Shown here: piece by piece, positions 1-13,714 of the stretch
Position numbering within the stretch: position 1 is the stretch's first letter
How the letters are laid out: every line of letters starts with the position of its first letter
NCBI GenBank assembly: GCA_004369085.1
Contig: ML210146.1
Span: 1 to 64,000, forward strand
Origin: Coprinopsis marcescibilis
Taxonomy: Eukaryota; Basidiomycota; Agaricomycetes; Agaricales; Psathyrellaceae
Reading direction: 5' to 3'
Length of the DNA stretch: 64,000 bases
Notes under the pieces: generated by a model
Seen by the model: the letters and a program-made list of their open reading frames with translations, nothing else
Told to the model about the DNA's origin: nothing
Database searches by the model: none
Position numbers and translations under genes: made by a program

Positions 1-99
1 TATAGTGGTCGTTGGAGTCTCACATGTGCGCCCCACTATTTACACTTACCACCCACGACGACCTTCGCCTGCTGGACACCAACATTCGACGACGATAGA

Positions 100-3000
100 A
101 TGTTCTTACCCGACATTGCCCAGCTCAAGCTAAATGGCTTTGACAAGGCCAATGGCCTTCATGAGCCATCTGTTCCAGGAGCAATCCCTTCCGCAGAAAT
201 TCCAGATGATATCCTCAATGACAATGGCGACAGCTCCATGAAGCACCTCAAGAATTACGCCAGATCTCTGCCATATGCTATAGAACCCTACTCAAAGATG
301 ATAGAACTGCTAGATTTCATTATCCTCCGCATCCTACAGTGCGTAGAGGCCAAGGACTACGAGGTTGGCTTCATTCAATGGGACAGTATGCTAAACTAGT
401 GAGTTTCGTTGGCTTTTTAGCTGATTCATATCGTCTCAATCTTTGCTATAGCTGGAACACCCTCAAATATCCTCTGCCCAAAGACAAACGAATACAATTA
501 GCGAAACTCTATTACAACCTCAGTCTCGTTCCTGGCATGTCGATGCAGGTCGTTGCGGCTTGCGCAGATGGCTTCAAGATGCTCACGAAGTCGAAAAACA
601 AGATCACGGTGGAGGATATGCGACTTCCCTGGAAACCAATCGACAGGATTCTGCGACAGGACCTGTTCCTCAGCCGGAGACAATTTGAATACACGTGCGT
701 CTCCGCCATCTCATCCGAGTGTAGTGTAACACCTGGCTCAATCGATGTAACAGCCAAGCGTCGTGGTGCATGGGCTTCATAACAGACTGCGCCAGGAGAT
801 TCTTCCACCCTGCCGCCATCAATGAAATGCTCTTCACCTTCCTCCCCTTAATCGATGGCACAAAGCTTGACGTAGGTGGTTAAAGCTTCATTTGGGTGGT
901 AATCCTTCTGACCCTTTCTCCAGACCATATTATCGTCTCATTTCTATCTGATGACTTATCTGCCACTCAGCCACCCGCAATTCTACTTGCCGATGCTCTT
1001 CCGCATCTGGGAGTCGATTAACTCGTACATGTATGACGAACGCATGCTTCAATTCCTATCCAAGTTAGCGGAAATGCATGTTGCCCCAGATCCAAGCGAC
1101 CCAGCACGTATAGATGACATCCCAGACGACGAAAGATCGGAAGGGGAAGGACGCCCACAATGGGAGCGACCTAGGCGACTAGACAACACGAAGTGGAATG
1201 GGCTTTACAAAGACGTTGGCATCTTTACTGAGCGAGAGTGGAATCTTATCATGTGTAAATGCCTCGGCTCTATGGGTATGTATAATACGCGTTTGTTTAC
1301 AGCCCAGGCACTTTGCTGATCTACCTTTAGAAATTCCCCTGGCGGATGGCGGATCCCTCACGACAGGCCCAACCGCGGATAGCCAGGTGGGCTTTGAGAT
1401 CGGGAGATTACCGAAACCGCAATGGCGAATTCGTAGGTTACTACAGTCTTCATGCAGGAGAGTCGGCGCTTAATGGAATAACAGCTTCTCTGGCACGTAT
1501 AATCGTGTATTCTATGGCTCCAGATGGGCCCGTAGTACCCCCGTCAAACCTACCGACTCCCATGTTCTCCCCGCTACCGACATCTGGGTCGAACACCCCA
1601 TCTATTCACAGTGCTTCCTTGGGTGATTACCTGTCTGCGCCATTGAACAAGAAACCTGCGCAAGTCAAGGCGTATCTCGGCGGGTCTCAGGCGTTGGACT
1701 CTTTAGCAAGGATGATTGCTTCAACGGAATCATTCTTTCACCCATCAAATTCAGGCTCATGGACTAACGATGTGAGTTGTCGTTTGCCAAGCATCAACAA
1801 AGACCTAACTCGTTCCTTTCAAAGCTAACCGCATTTATCAAATACATTGTTTACGAATTTAACAAACGTATGTACGGTTCACTTTCGAACCTGAAAAAGT
1901 TGAGCTAACGTCATACTCATTAGGTTGGCACGAGGAAATGGAGCCGGATTGCAAGACCCCGAAGGTACATATGGCTGTCGTATATCGCATTCAGTCGTTA
2001 ATATTGCTTTCAGCACCGGAGGTTGACCAAACTAATGAAGAGAGAACTCGTGAAATCACTTCGGACGGTGACCCTCTTGGCAATGTTTTCACAAGATTCG
2101 ACGACTGTGTCAAATATCCAAAGCTGTTTGAAGTCGATGTGCACTCTCGAGCCGGATCTCGTTCTAGAGCCGATTCTCGAGAGAGCTGTGCCATCTCTGG
2201 ATTCGTTGGTTGAGGTATGTACTTCAATGTAGCGTTGTTTAGTAACAACTGACGATTGTTAGACTCAACGGACGATGTCTGTCATCAAAGCATTGTGCGC
2301 TGTAGCTCCAGCAATGGTATCTAGAGATGTTTATTATGCGGGTGGAAAGCACCTTGCACCTATACTTCAACTGTTGATACCTGGCATCGATCTCGTGAGT
2401 ATCTTACGCGATAATCCCATGATTGTACACTGACATCTTGCGTACAGAATGACCCCTCGAAGACGGTTAGCGCGCTTTTTCCACCTTCCCAATTCCGTTT
2501 TTGACACTCCTTGATCCCTCTAGCTTTGCACGGCCGCATTCTTTTCCGAAATCTCTCAATATATAATTATAGGTGATTTGACAGTGTTCGACGATCAAGC
2601 CCCTGTATCGTCGGAGAGCAGTCGATCGTCCTCAAGCAATGGTACCCGAATCCCTGTGCTTTCTTTGGCCGATATAGACGGTGAAGCTGTTATATTATCT
2701 GACAAAGAAGAAGACTCGCTGCTTAAGGTTTATTTATTTAACTCAGAGTATTTCAGTTGCCTCACCCGTTAACATTAGGAAACGACACGTATCTTTCCCG
2801 ATTGGGTGGCTAGCTTTGTGCGACAGGTTATACGCCTTTTGGAAAACCTCCCTGAAGAAGGGCCCGGAGGATCCGGCGGGGGAACTACGGAAGGTGAAGC
2901 ATATTAGATCACTCTGCGCAAGTTCTATCTCACTTATCCCTGTCTAGTTCAAGTCGTTGACGCGGTCACACACGCATGTACCCAAATTTGCGTGCACCTT

Positions 3001-6000
3001 TCGGAGCCTTTGTTTGACCTCGTCCTGAACATGGTTTACGATTATGCGAGCAACAATGTACGAGCGAACGCCGTACGAGCAATTCACCAACTTGTAGAGT
3101 GTGTGGCCAACGCCAATCCTGTCAAAACCTTGGAAATGTTCTTCCCATTCTGCGAGAAGAACATTCGGGTCGAGCTGGAAAATGGGGCAAGCAGTTTGCG
3201 TACGACTTCATCATCTACTCCGCTTCCGTCAGACGCCACTTTACATTGGAGTAAGGCTTCTTCACCTTCACCTGGATGTATCGTTTGCATGCTCATTGAG
3301 CTCTTTAGATCTTGCAATTCTTAGGGGCGCCGTTTACAAGTGAGCAATGTCCCCGTCACCTTTCTTCAATATGTGCTAACTGTCTTTGTCAGCGATGGGA
3401 CGGCAGTGTGTAGACTTTCTTCCATATACAAACAGGCAACTAAACTGAGACTCAATATCACTTTTAGATTCTGCCCTACAAAGACAGACTGCTGTCCATT
3501 CTGGGCCTTCTGCACGAGAAGACACTCTCGAAGCGTGGGTATTCCTGGACTGGAAAGCTGCTGTCAAGCCTTCTCCTTACGCTCACCCACACCTATCCTC
3601 TGGAGAACAAGTTCATAAACCCGTCTGACTCCTCGAGCGAAGGTTAGTAATCAGTTTATAACTGACGACCGCTTACTGACTGAGTTCCTAGATTTCCAAC
3701 GAAGACATCACATTCACTGGGGCAAGCTTTATCGCCCAGAAGAGATCACGGTAAGTAATAATTGTCGTGCAACTTTCCGAAAACTGAGGACATGTAGGTT
3801 GCTTGGCACGTTCCGTCCAACGAAGAGATCGCGTTTGCTCTCGAGATATTCAAGGTGTTGGTGATACCTACTCTGGAAAAGCTAGAAACCCTTTTGAAGC
3901 CAGGTAAGCCTTTTTGGTATTTTCCCCGGTTGCTTACTGATAGCTTTAACAAGGCATTGTCCGCAATGCTGAGTGGAGAAACGATTTCTGTCGGTGCGTC
4001 TGTTCCTTTACAAGCCTTACTTCTTATCTGATGTCCAGCTCAGTCACCTCACCTTCGTTCGCAACTCTTTTGCTGGAATTCCTACTTTGATAAAGGAATA
4101 CATTTCCCGCGAGGACCAGAAGAAAGCTGCAGAAACTTCTGACCTTTTGTACGTACCTTTTACACCGAGGATCCCGACAACGTCCAACGTTATTCTAGGC
4201 AAGAAATACCTGAAATGATTGCTTCCGTCGAGACAATCACCTCCGGCTTTGCTTTGACAGACCCAGAAGACCTTAGGTATCAATTCATTTTGTCGGCCAA
4301 GAATAGATTCGGCGTGTTCCTACACGAAGCTTCCACATCCTTACGAGACCAAGGTGAAGAGAACACCGTTGATGCGGTGTATATTCTCGTGAGTTTTGGA
4401 CTTTTAAACCTTACACAGGGTGAAGCCATGAACTCAGATATGTCACTTTCAGGTCAGGTCTATTCGAACGTTCATGCTTGACTACGGAGACAGTCGTGAT
4501 AGGTTCGATTCTGTTTCGCGTTTTTGACATTCTGGCGCTTACTCTGGGCTATGTATAAAGCTATTATCTTAACGAGGATCAGTATAACTCAGAAAGGAAT
4601 GTCGCTCGCCGATATGCAGGTCAGAAAGTATGGCCCAGGGCAATCTATGTTAGACGAGCTCGGTACGTGCCTCAATAAATCAGCGACTACGTAGCAAACA
4701 CCAAACACTTACTTGGAGACAGGTTCTACAACGCTGCACGGTTGAGGTGGAACTCCGTCGAGAGGAAGCGCGGTCCTGTCGAAGATAATCTCATCGACGA
4801 TATAGTCGAATGGTCCATGTGGCATTATTCCAGCGTGAGAAGGTAGCAAATCTACTCTTTTATTGCAGACAGTGTACTGATCCCTGAGCAGAGATAGCCA
4901 ATCAGTCCTCGAGGCTCTGTGTACGGTAAGTGAAGGGAGATGACCGTCCTTATATCAGAGTGTGTTGACATTCCTCAGGTTTACGATGGTGTTCGACGGC
5001 GTGCTTTGCCTCGTCTTCAGTCTGCTCTTGACCCTGGAAACGACGACGATCGCATGAAAGGAGCTTTGTGGACCATAAATCATTCTTCGTTTGGCAAGTA
5101 CGCTATCAACGGTTGGTAACATTTTCTGCGTGTAGTCCAAGCGCTCATTCCCTGCTTCAGAGCCTACGCTGGTCAAATCATTGCTAGAGGGATTGTTCGG
5201 TTCGCAGCACAATGAGAAGGTGAGCGCTAAAATTCTGGCCAAGCTTCACTGGTTTGTGTCTATTGATTGATTCACACACCTTTAGCCATCAATTCAAGAC
5301 TGTGTCTCCACGGTTTTTGAAAACTGTGTGTTTCTCCTCAGGCAACGTTAATTCATCTGAAGCTGACTTACTGTTGTAGGCTTGACTAGCTTTGTTGAGC
5401 CGACTAATCTAGTTGATCACATCGAATCACCTGCCCTTGAAGCATGTGTCGCAAGAATGAAGACAATCATACACGTCGATGCCAAGGAGGATAAAATCAT
5501 GCAGAAATGTCTGGAGCAGAGGATAAAGCGGAGCGAATCTATCGACGAGGAAGTGAAGAAGCTGGTATGTTGTGGCGTAATAAATGGAAAGTACAATTAA
5601 TAACCTTCGCAGGTTGAGTTCGTTCTTGATGTAGGCATGTCAGAAGACACTCACTGGAGATATCTCATCTACGCGACGCGATGCCTACGTACTCTTGTTC
5701 GCCGGGATAGACCTATCTCCCAGGAACACATGGAGTACTTTTTATTGGGAATGTACGATGACAATCCTTCCGTGGTACGTTGAACCGCGATCTGAAATAT
5801 CAACACGAGTCTTACTATACACTTCCTTGACAGAGATATGTAAGCGCTGCCTCAAACCCCTAAGGTTTCTATCGTTTACCCCCCATTTTAGTATGCGCAA
5901 CGAGCCGTCATGAAGGCTGCAAGGGGCATCAAGCTAAGAACTCATTGTCCGAGCAAGGCAGATCTAGCGTTGGGCAAAGCATCGAACCCCTTGAAGAGGT

Positions 6001-8610
6001 GTATTCCCGTTAAGCCGAGTGTCGACATGACGGAGAAATTCCTTGCTTCCTTCAAAGTACCGCTGAACCCCGACGATCCAATTAGAAAGCCGTATGTCGT
6101 GCTTACGCCTTTGATTTTACTTCCATCCTCACACTGTCTAGGCTACTATTCGACAAGGATCCGCCGGGCTGGCTAGTATGGAACGACTGTGTAACACTAT
6201 ATTGTCACCCACACGCGACCCAATCGACATTCCAGCCCTGGGATCCGGACAGTTCCGCTTCGATACAAACGCTCCGTGAAGCTGCCACGGACTCGGCTTG
6301 GTGGAAGAAGGTTATCACCTTCTTTTCGGAAGAGAACCACGAGACGATCGTGGTTCAGGACAACATTTCAGCACTGAAATCCATATGTCAGTTATATTAT
6401 CGCATTCTCGTTGGCCATAATCTCACGACTATCAGTCCAACTCCTCGAAGACGAGCCATTCGAAGCCTTCAGACCAATGGTTGAGAAGCTGATTCAAGAC
6501 CAAGATCACAACAAACAGAGAGCTGCGGCCGAGTTGCTAGCAGGACTGCTCAATGGCGAGTGCCAATATCATCTGGTTTGATAAACGCCTTACACCCCTC
6601 AAAGGATCCAAGCATTGGCCAATGGAAAATCAGGACAAGCTTTGGACCTGGTTTACTCCGTTTATTGAGACGATACTAAAGAAGAACGTCAAATCGGATA
6701 CACTTTCGATTTGGACCTCCTTCCTTGAGGTATTGGAGGCCCTATCAAAGTGACCTTACAAAATATTGACAAACATCTTTCCAGTATATCTTCTACAAGA
6801 AGGATCCTCGCCGTGTTCAGCCTCTTGTCGACTATCTGGTGCAATCCTTCAGATCACTCGACTACAACCCCGAAATGTCGTTCGACGCGGTTAAAGTCAC
6901 CTCCCTCTATCGTGCCTTCTATGAAGAGCTGGGGCGTAAGTTTTTGCCGTGGGCTGACGAAGCTGTCAATCGATCCTGGTCGCATATTCACAACGAACAC
7001 GACGAAGTGAGACACAACATTCTTCCCGTGCTTTGCATACCGCTTATAAATGTTAGGTGCGGGCATTCATAGGAGAACTTTTGGCATTCTCGCAGAACAT
7101 TAAGGCACGTACAAATCTGACACTCTTACCCATCATTCTAATCCCTGGAATAGTGGCAACCACGACCGTCGCTTCAGGTCCCAGAAGTTTTCGTTAGAGA
7201 ATGTGAAAAGCTGCCTCCAGACCACGATATCATGGGCCTGCGTGGAACCTATCATAAAGAGAGGGTTCTTGAGCTTGTTGACCGTTTCAAAGATTGGCGC
7301 AATGAGCGAGTCCCAGGTGTTCGTGCTTTTCAGTCGACTTATGACCGGTGAGATTTTTACTTCACATACCATCCTTCCGTTACTGAACATTTCTGCTCAG
7401 CGTTGGAATTACCATATGTAAATGGTTGTACCAGTCGATCCATGACCTCCATGCGATCTCTTCGTTTGACTACATCTTGCCCTTGATGGTAACATTCGTC
7501 TCGATCTTGTTCTCCATGATTTACTCATCATTCCTTATCGCAGCCTGAACTATTTAGATTCACTGAAGGTAGGCCTCAATAGCAGAGTAATGAGTTTGTA
7601 CCATCTGACCTTATTTGCTAGTCAATGATGACAAGGAACTATCCAACCGAGCGAACGCTTTGTTGGTTCGCATGTGCGGTGTTTCTCCGCCAGTGGTATT
7701 GATAAACCCCATCCTGAGCGCCATCTTCGATGCCATCCAATCGTCACCAGTGTGTTCTCTCATGTAATTGCTCTGTCCCTCAGTTAATAATCTTTTGCAG
7801 TCGTGGAGGGTCAGATTGAAGGCTCTGCCGTTGTTGCAGATATTTTACTTCCGACAAATGCCCCTCATCAGCGAATTCAAACTCGTGGAAATGCTCGAGG
7901 TACTTGGAACATGGCTTTGGCCTGGAAGCAGACCTCACATCATTTTCACAGGTGTTGTGTCAACGATTGGACGATGAGGTTGTTGAAGTGCGGGAAATGG
8001 CCGCCTCGTAAGTTGAGGCTGTTGAATCTCTGTGGGTCTCCGTTCTTACCAACATTTAGTACGCTCTCAGGAATAATGAGACTATCGCCGAGACGCAGTG
8101 TGATTACCCTGAAGGCACTCCGATTCAACTGTCCCTGAGTGTCGTTGCTTACTCTTTCACCTAGGACCGATTCGTTCGCCTGGCGAAGAACAGCTACTTG
8201 CCAAACCGCAACGACACAAACTACAACAAAGCCATTCGTCAAAGGCACGCGGCTATCCTCGGAATTTGTGCACTCGTTGAAAGCTTTCCGTACACCGTTG
8301 AGAGTTGGATGCCCGAACTTCTGACGAGTGTGTTGGCTGAGCATACATACGATCCTGTACGGTGAAATCTCATATTTTGCGATCCAGCTTGACTTACATT
8401 GACCCCTTTAGATCCCTATCTCAACGACAGTTAGAAGGTGTGCCAGCAACTTTAAGAGAACACATCAAGACACTTGGCATGAGGATTCCAAAAGGTTTAA
8501 CGAGGAGCAACATGGTGCTTTGTTGACTCTACTGACAGGATCATCTTATTGTGTGTCTTCCTTTGCTCTCTCTATTAACTACGCCCTGACAAGCTTCCGC
8601 AGACGCATAG
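100..8610 (+). CDS. BLM10: Proteasome activator BLM10/PA200 (PSME4 family)
   Basis: This is a giant HEAT-repeat protein that caps the 20S proteasome and opens its gate, acting in the nucleus and cytosol. The N-terminus carries the family's typical stretch around SLPYAIEPYSKMIELLDFI and continues through WNTLKYPLPKDKR after the first intron (398-450). Later exons carry blocks such as MYDDNPSVRY, HDEVRAFIGELLAFSQN and HQDTWHEDSKRFNEEQHGA, as in fungal Blm10 and human PA200. The coding sequence is broken by roughly 40 short introns, and the product should be near the family's 1,800-2,000 residues. After removal of the last intron (8551-8602) the protein ends in Tyr-Tyr-Ala, the HbYX-type tail that docks between 20S alpha subunits. 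I chose the ATG at 100 because it starts the first conserved block and no earlier in-frame ATG exists in the window. Individual splice sites in the middle are not all resolved. Confidence 0.9.
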
Positions 8611-8768
8611 AATATAACTGTACATTTACATTGGGATTTATTATCGATATATTTCCCAACTTGGTTCCGTTTCCGTATCCCCAACTTAGTTCCTTTTCCG
8701 TAGCACCTAGGATGAGACCCGGGAGCTAAAGCAAGAATCCAATGACAATAATAATAGCGCGTATGAAG

Positions 8769-9670
8769 TCATAAAGACGTTCTGGGGCCCGATTGACGGC
8801 TTAGCATAGTAGACAAGACGCCTGCATCCTCGATTGTCGTAGACAAGCTCGCGATTCCGAGTTCAGTGGTTTCTACTCCGTCTGATGTTCCGGTTCGCGC
8901 TCCCGCCGCAGGGACCAGGTCTATGGCTCGCCCGCTACTGTAGCCGGACTTTACTCGATTATTCGACACAGATTCTCTAGGGCGCGCGTACATGGAGGTC
9001 ACGGAATGCCTCATGCATATTTAACCTGGATGACGTACCTGATTTCCGCAATGAGGTCTTTAATATCATACCAAGCGATTGAGCTGTAAGCGACGCTTCT
9101 CCACCAGCCTAGCAAGTCTGCTGGGTGTACGTATGCGTGGGCGTGGAGGTGATCTCCAATTGGTATCTTACTGTCCTTGAATGGAGGGGTGATGAACCCT
9201 ATGCGGAATTCGTTCCCGCGGGTGACGCAAGGCAGGCGAGAGGCGAGAGAAGTTGATACCAGTGCCGACAAGAGTTTCACAGCTAGAGCCTGCAGGCTTA
9301 CAAGGAGAGGTAGGTCTGCAGAGGACTAGGGTGAAGTCAAGTGTTAGCGATATTCGACCCAGTGGCACGAAAGCGAAAGTTCTTGCCATTGTGTATAGCG
9401 AAGGCACATGGAGGCTAGAATCATTCGTTACGACCCTTTGCTATGGATTATGAAAGCCTAAACTCACTTGAAGGCAATTATAATATGGCCTTTTGTAGAT
9501 ATGGGGTGCGCCCTTTCACGATAAGCGGTGAAATTGTCGTCACGCCACAAGACCTCCGGCTGGGTCGAACCTAGTGGAAACGCTGGTGATCTCGGTGAAT
9601 TTGGGGTAGTGTGCGAGGCACTAGAGACAATGCTGCAAATCGGACATCCTGGCTTTGGTGGAAAGACCAT
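8769..9670 (-). CDS. HIT-domain protein (histidine-triad nucleotide hydrolase/transferase)
   Basis: This is a histidine-triad protein that probably hydrolyses or transfers nucleotides from a phosphoramidate or dinucleotide substrate; the substrate cannot be told from sequence. It starts MVFPPKPGCPICSIV with a CPxC pair. The HIT core follows (EVLWRDDNFTAYRERAHPIS, then NLHVPSLYTM) and ends in the triad GDHLHAHAYVHP, where the middle His should be the nucleophile. The C-terminal exon is low-complexity Ser/Thr-rich and ends at 8769. Three introns are visible. The second (9326-9386) appears to use a GC donor, because only that join keeps the frame from LYTM into SSADLPLL. The gene is divergent from Trax, with 217 bp between starts. 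HIT membership is secure; the subfamily is not. Confidence 0.85.
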
Positions 9671-9887
9671 GGCTAGCTCAGATGGTCGATGCTCTCGAAA
9701 GAGAGCTTGAATTCATGCTTCAAATCAACTAATTTTGAACTGAATGGCTTTACGTACATCCATGTCAGTTGAGCGCTTCTGCATCCGCATTTGGATGAGG
9801 GTCATGTGACCGTGCCCTTCAAGCCGAGTGGCCGCTCGCCCGGCGCCGTCAATTGAGGTCTTTGTTGGGTCTTTGCTTCCTATTATC

Positions 9888-10974
9888 ATGTCTGTAAAGC
9901 CCGCTTTCGAAAACTTCCGCAGAGAGCTGGATGAATCCAACGACAGGCGCGAACGTCTAATCAAAGTACATCAGCGTGTCTCACAGCGATGACCATCTGA
10001 ATTAAGTTTGTTGCCAGGCAAGTCGCGACATCACAAACCTATCCAAGAAAACGATATTTCTCCTTCATAGATTGATGTTGGACGAGGACAGTGCAGCCAA
10101 GCAACAACAGTGTACCGGGAGTACTAGTAACGGACTGGACGATCGTGCTTTAGCTCTCAATGCCAGCAAGCAAGGGTACCTGAGGCTTCGTGAGGTCCAA
10201 GAACTTTATGCTGGGCTGCGGCATGAATTGGGCAAAGAGTTGTTCTGGCGACACGAGCGACAAGTGTCTCCAGGGCTGCAAGAATACATTGAAGCGCTTT
10301 CGTTTGCCCACTATCTGGAGCATGGGACATTGATATCATATGGCGAAGTGCAAAAGTCCCTGTCTGATTCTGACGGCGTCCCTGTTCGTCCCATTAATCC
10401 CACTATTTCTCATGCACTGAAATACTCCCATATAGTATTTCCCTCTAACAGTCTCTGACTATTTACTTGGACTGTCTGACCTCACCGGAGAGTTAATGCG
10501 GTATGCCATCTCAGGATTGGCCCGCAAAGGAGGGCGCAAGCGAGCGGTTGACGTGTGTGTTTTCGTCCGGAACTGCAAAGCAGGTGCGGTTTGGTGTAAC
10601 TGGATTCGCCGTGTTGGTTCAATCCAAAGCATTTCTCACAGACTTTGAACGGTACACTCCATACATCCGTGAATTGCGTAAAAAGCAAGCAGTGACATCA
10701 TCATCATTGGAGAAAATCGAGGATGGTATGTGTTTGTGCTCTGCTCCCGAGTTGATGGATGCTCATTGAAGGTTGATGTAAAGCGGTCTATGCAATTTTC
10801 CTTCGAAGCTCCGAGTACGACATACCCCCAGATATGTTAGACGACATCGTGGCCCAATCTATCTCTTCGTTGTCTGTTCACCCAGACAATCGTCGGGATC
10901 ATCGCGTCCAAGGTTCTATTCGCACTCTTGGATTCGAATCTCGAGACATGAGTGGAGACGAAGACGGATTTTGA
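9888..10974 (+). CDS. TSNAX: Translin-associated protein X (Trax)
   Basis: Trax belongs to the translin family. With translin it forms C3PO, an octameric ring that degrades RNA; Trax supplies the catalytic acidic residues. Exon 1 encodes MSVKPAFENFRRELDESNDR, and after the first intron ASRDITNLSKKTIFLLHRL follows. The hallmark QVSPGLQEYIEALSFAHYLE with its Glu residues is intact, then DYLLGLSDLTGELMRYAI, DFERYTPYIRELRKKQ and a C-terminal VYAIFLRSSEYDIPPDMLDD. The stop at 10972 follows an acidic tail. Four introns were read, all of usual size. No translin partner lies in the window. The gene is divergent from the HIT gene. Confidence 0.93.
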
Positions 10975-12087
10975 CAGTGCGTTGATTCGGCAACATAATA
11001 TGTTCTAACTTTTACTTCTATCCTTTAATCAAGGATCTAGTAGTGACTTCCTTTCGACTCAATCGGTGGATATCATTGCATGTTTCTGGGACCAAAAATG
11101 GCAATGAAGCTTCTGTTTTCGGGTTCCTAACCAACGAAATGAGGGCTTGTTCTCAAGACGGCACTGGGCGAACTGTTTGACGAATCTGAGAACCAAGGAT
11201 GTTTATCGATGGTTCACAGTCGTATTCGGGGGACCTATGGATATATATGTCCATTGACATGCTCTTTATTGACGTGAAAACATGCAACTTTATCGCGATG
11301 GATGAAAAGTGTGATTGGAAAGAAGAGGGAGCTTGAGTTCGAATGTTTCGCTATGAATCGATACCGGCATTGACCAATGTCATTGGACGTTAAACGTTAA
11401 CGTTGAACGTTGAACTATTGAACACGTCTTGATCAGGACTCAGTCGCCCGAATCTTTCTCCAAGAGAACCGAACACTATATACTCCGACCACCTTCTTCA
11501 GCATTGAGTAATGTGCTGAGTACTGCATTGGCCTTGCTCCTTGCCATTTTGTGACCACGAGATCCAGTCGATAATCGTAGCATCTCCCTTGAAAAAACAA
11601 GGTCCACCCACTCACTACCGGAGAATTTCTAGTTGTATAGCCCACGGCCTCCCGAGTTCCCGCGGTCTACGCCCTCCCAGCCGTTTTGGCCGTATATTCG
11701 AGGTTTTCTTGCATGGGTTCGAGTCATTTGGAAGAGCAGAGATTCCATCTGGCATTGAATCAAGGATTAACAGTAAATTGTTTTTGTTAATTAGAATCTT
11801 CGTGAGTTTTGTGCCAAGTCAATTCTGAGAACGACTAGTACTAATGGGATTGAAATATCGAGTCTTCTTAGTTCGATGGCAAGGCTTTTGAGCTTAAAGA
11901 CGGAGCTGGTTCGGATATGGGGACAGGCATTTCCCGTGATCGAGAAATTGTGTCCGCTCCGTTCCAGCTGTCGCGATCGCACGTAATTGATTCCCTTGGG
12001 GAGCAATGAAGCACACAATAAACTAGGTTTTTTCAAGCTTTCTACTATCATCCAGACCCTCCAAACACTAACCGATCTTTGTGGAAT
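10975..12087. other. 1.1 kb stretch without a supportable gene
   Basis: Short ORFs exist on both strands, but none has family similarity or a sensible splice pattern. The only structure I see is a run of AACGTT-type repeats around 11386-11414 (see findings). The right end should hold the promoter of the Dug3 gene. Confidence 0.5.
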
Positions 12088-13714
12088 ATGTGCCGGTTCG
12101 TAATCTACAAAGGAACTTCGCCTGTTCAGCTGTCGCATGTACGTTCTCTGATCGGACACAACAAGGTTAACATGCTCACCAGTACCCCGCCTTTTGCCAG
12201 CTGCTAACACGGCCATGTCACTCAATCATCAACCAAGCTTTCGACTCTCGTCTACGTTTAGACAAGCGAAGGCCTATGAATGGCGACGGGTTTGGAGTGG
12301 GTAAGTAGCTTATCCGCACCTTGAGGTGCTCATGGAAGCAGAGCAGCTGCTCACTAGCCATGCAAGGTTGGTATGACTCGGTCTATGATGAAGAACTAGG
12401 AAGTCAGCCATGCATATTCACCTCTATCACGCCTGTAAGCTCACTCGCATACGTGGAGCTTGTTGACGTCCTTACCACGTTCCGTCCGGTAGGCGTGGAA
12501 CAATATCAATCTAACGAGGCTGGCGGAGAAGATTAAGTCGCCGTTAGTCTTGTGAGTGATCCCATATGTACATAGACCCGGGCGCTGCGCTTATTGACGT
12601 CGATTCCGGATTAGCGGTCATGTTCGAGCTACTACTGCCGGTTCACTTTCGTTGGATAATTGCCATCCATTTGCCTTTGGTAACTTGATGGTCAGTTGTG
12701 TCGTCCAATGGGCGGTGAAAGTGCTTATCCTTTTTAACAGTGGATGCACAATGGCTCTATTGCAGAGTTCAGTCTGATCAAACGGCGGCTACAAAGCGAC
12801 CTTCCTGACATTGCATTCGACCAGGTCCAGGGGAACACAGGTGAGACCTGTTGTCAAGATACTCTTTCATAACCGCTGACGCAAAAAACTCTAGACTCTG
12901 AATGGGCCTTTGCATTGTTCATCTCTAAACTTCCCGATCCAACGGCGAAATCATTCTCTCAGGCTGCGTTGCAGAAGGCCATGGAAGAAACCATTGCAGC
13001 ACTCAATGTCTACCGGAAGGAATTCAATGTCGTGTCCGAGGTAATTCCAAAGATCTTGCTATACTTCGCGGTCGCTAATAGTGCGTTCCAGCCCAATCTA
13101 TTGAATTTTTGCGTGACGGATGGGAAGACGGTGGTTGTGACTCGTTATGTTTCTTCACGAACGGACGAGGCAGCGTCATTGGTTGGTCTTGCACTGCGAT
13201 CTCCTGAAAGCTAACTTAACTGACATGATCTCAAGTGGTTCTCTTCTGGTAGCGAGTTCAGTGAATACTCTGAAGGTGGCCACTACAAAATGACCAAGTC
13301 TGATAAGCGAGAAAACATTATCATGGTAAGTCGGCATTGCAATCTCACTTCCTGTTTGGCTGAAGGCGTCTTTCGTAAAGATTGCTAGCGAACCTTTGAC
13401 ATTCGAACGGGGTAAGGTTTTCGCTCATACTTGAAAGTCGTGGAATGGAATGTAGGCTGACCTACTATTTCGCAGCGGATTGGATGGAAATTAGAACAAA
13501 TCACATGGCCATTATCACACCGAAAATGAACCTACTCCAAATACCCATAAAAGATGAGTTCTATGTCTCGCCGTCTGACCCTGCCTCTCGCCATCGCACG
13601 AATGAGTTTGCTCGAGAGAAAGGGTTGTTGAACTCGCACCTTGAGGAGAACATAGAACATACCCCAGTTGTTACGGGGCGGCGACCTATCATTAGCGGTA
13701 CTCATTGCTGCTAG
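12088..13714 (+). CDS. DUG3: Dug3-type glutamine amidotransferase (glutathione degradation)
   Basis: This is a class II (Ntn) glutamine amidotransferase domain protein. In yeast Dug3 works with Dug2 to cleave the gamma-glutamyl bond of glutathione in the cytosol. The start MCRFVIYKGTSPVQLSH places Cys2 as the N-terminal nucleophile once Met is removed. Exon 2 carries LLTRPCHSIINQAFDSRLRL and RRPMNGDGFGVG, then WYDSVYDEE, INLTRLAEKIKSPL, AHVRATTAGSLSLDNCHPF and WMHNGSIAEF, all in family order. The C-terminal half includes LNFCVTDGKTVVVTRYVS and ASEPLTFE, and ends GTHCC. About eight short introns are present, with tiny exons near 12430-12760. No Dug2 homologue is in the window. Confidence 0.92.

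Noticed and set aside
11710..11740. tRNA-like T-loop (GGTTCGAGTC)
   Set aside because: The flanking bases do not form a T stem, and no acceptor, D or anticodon arms can be drawn.
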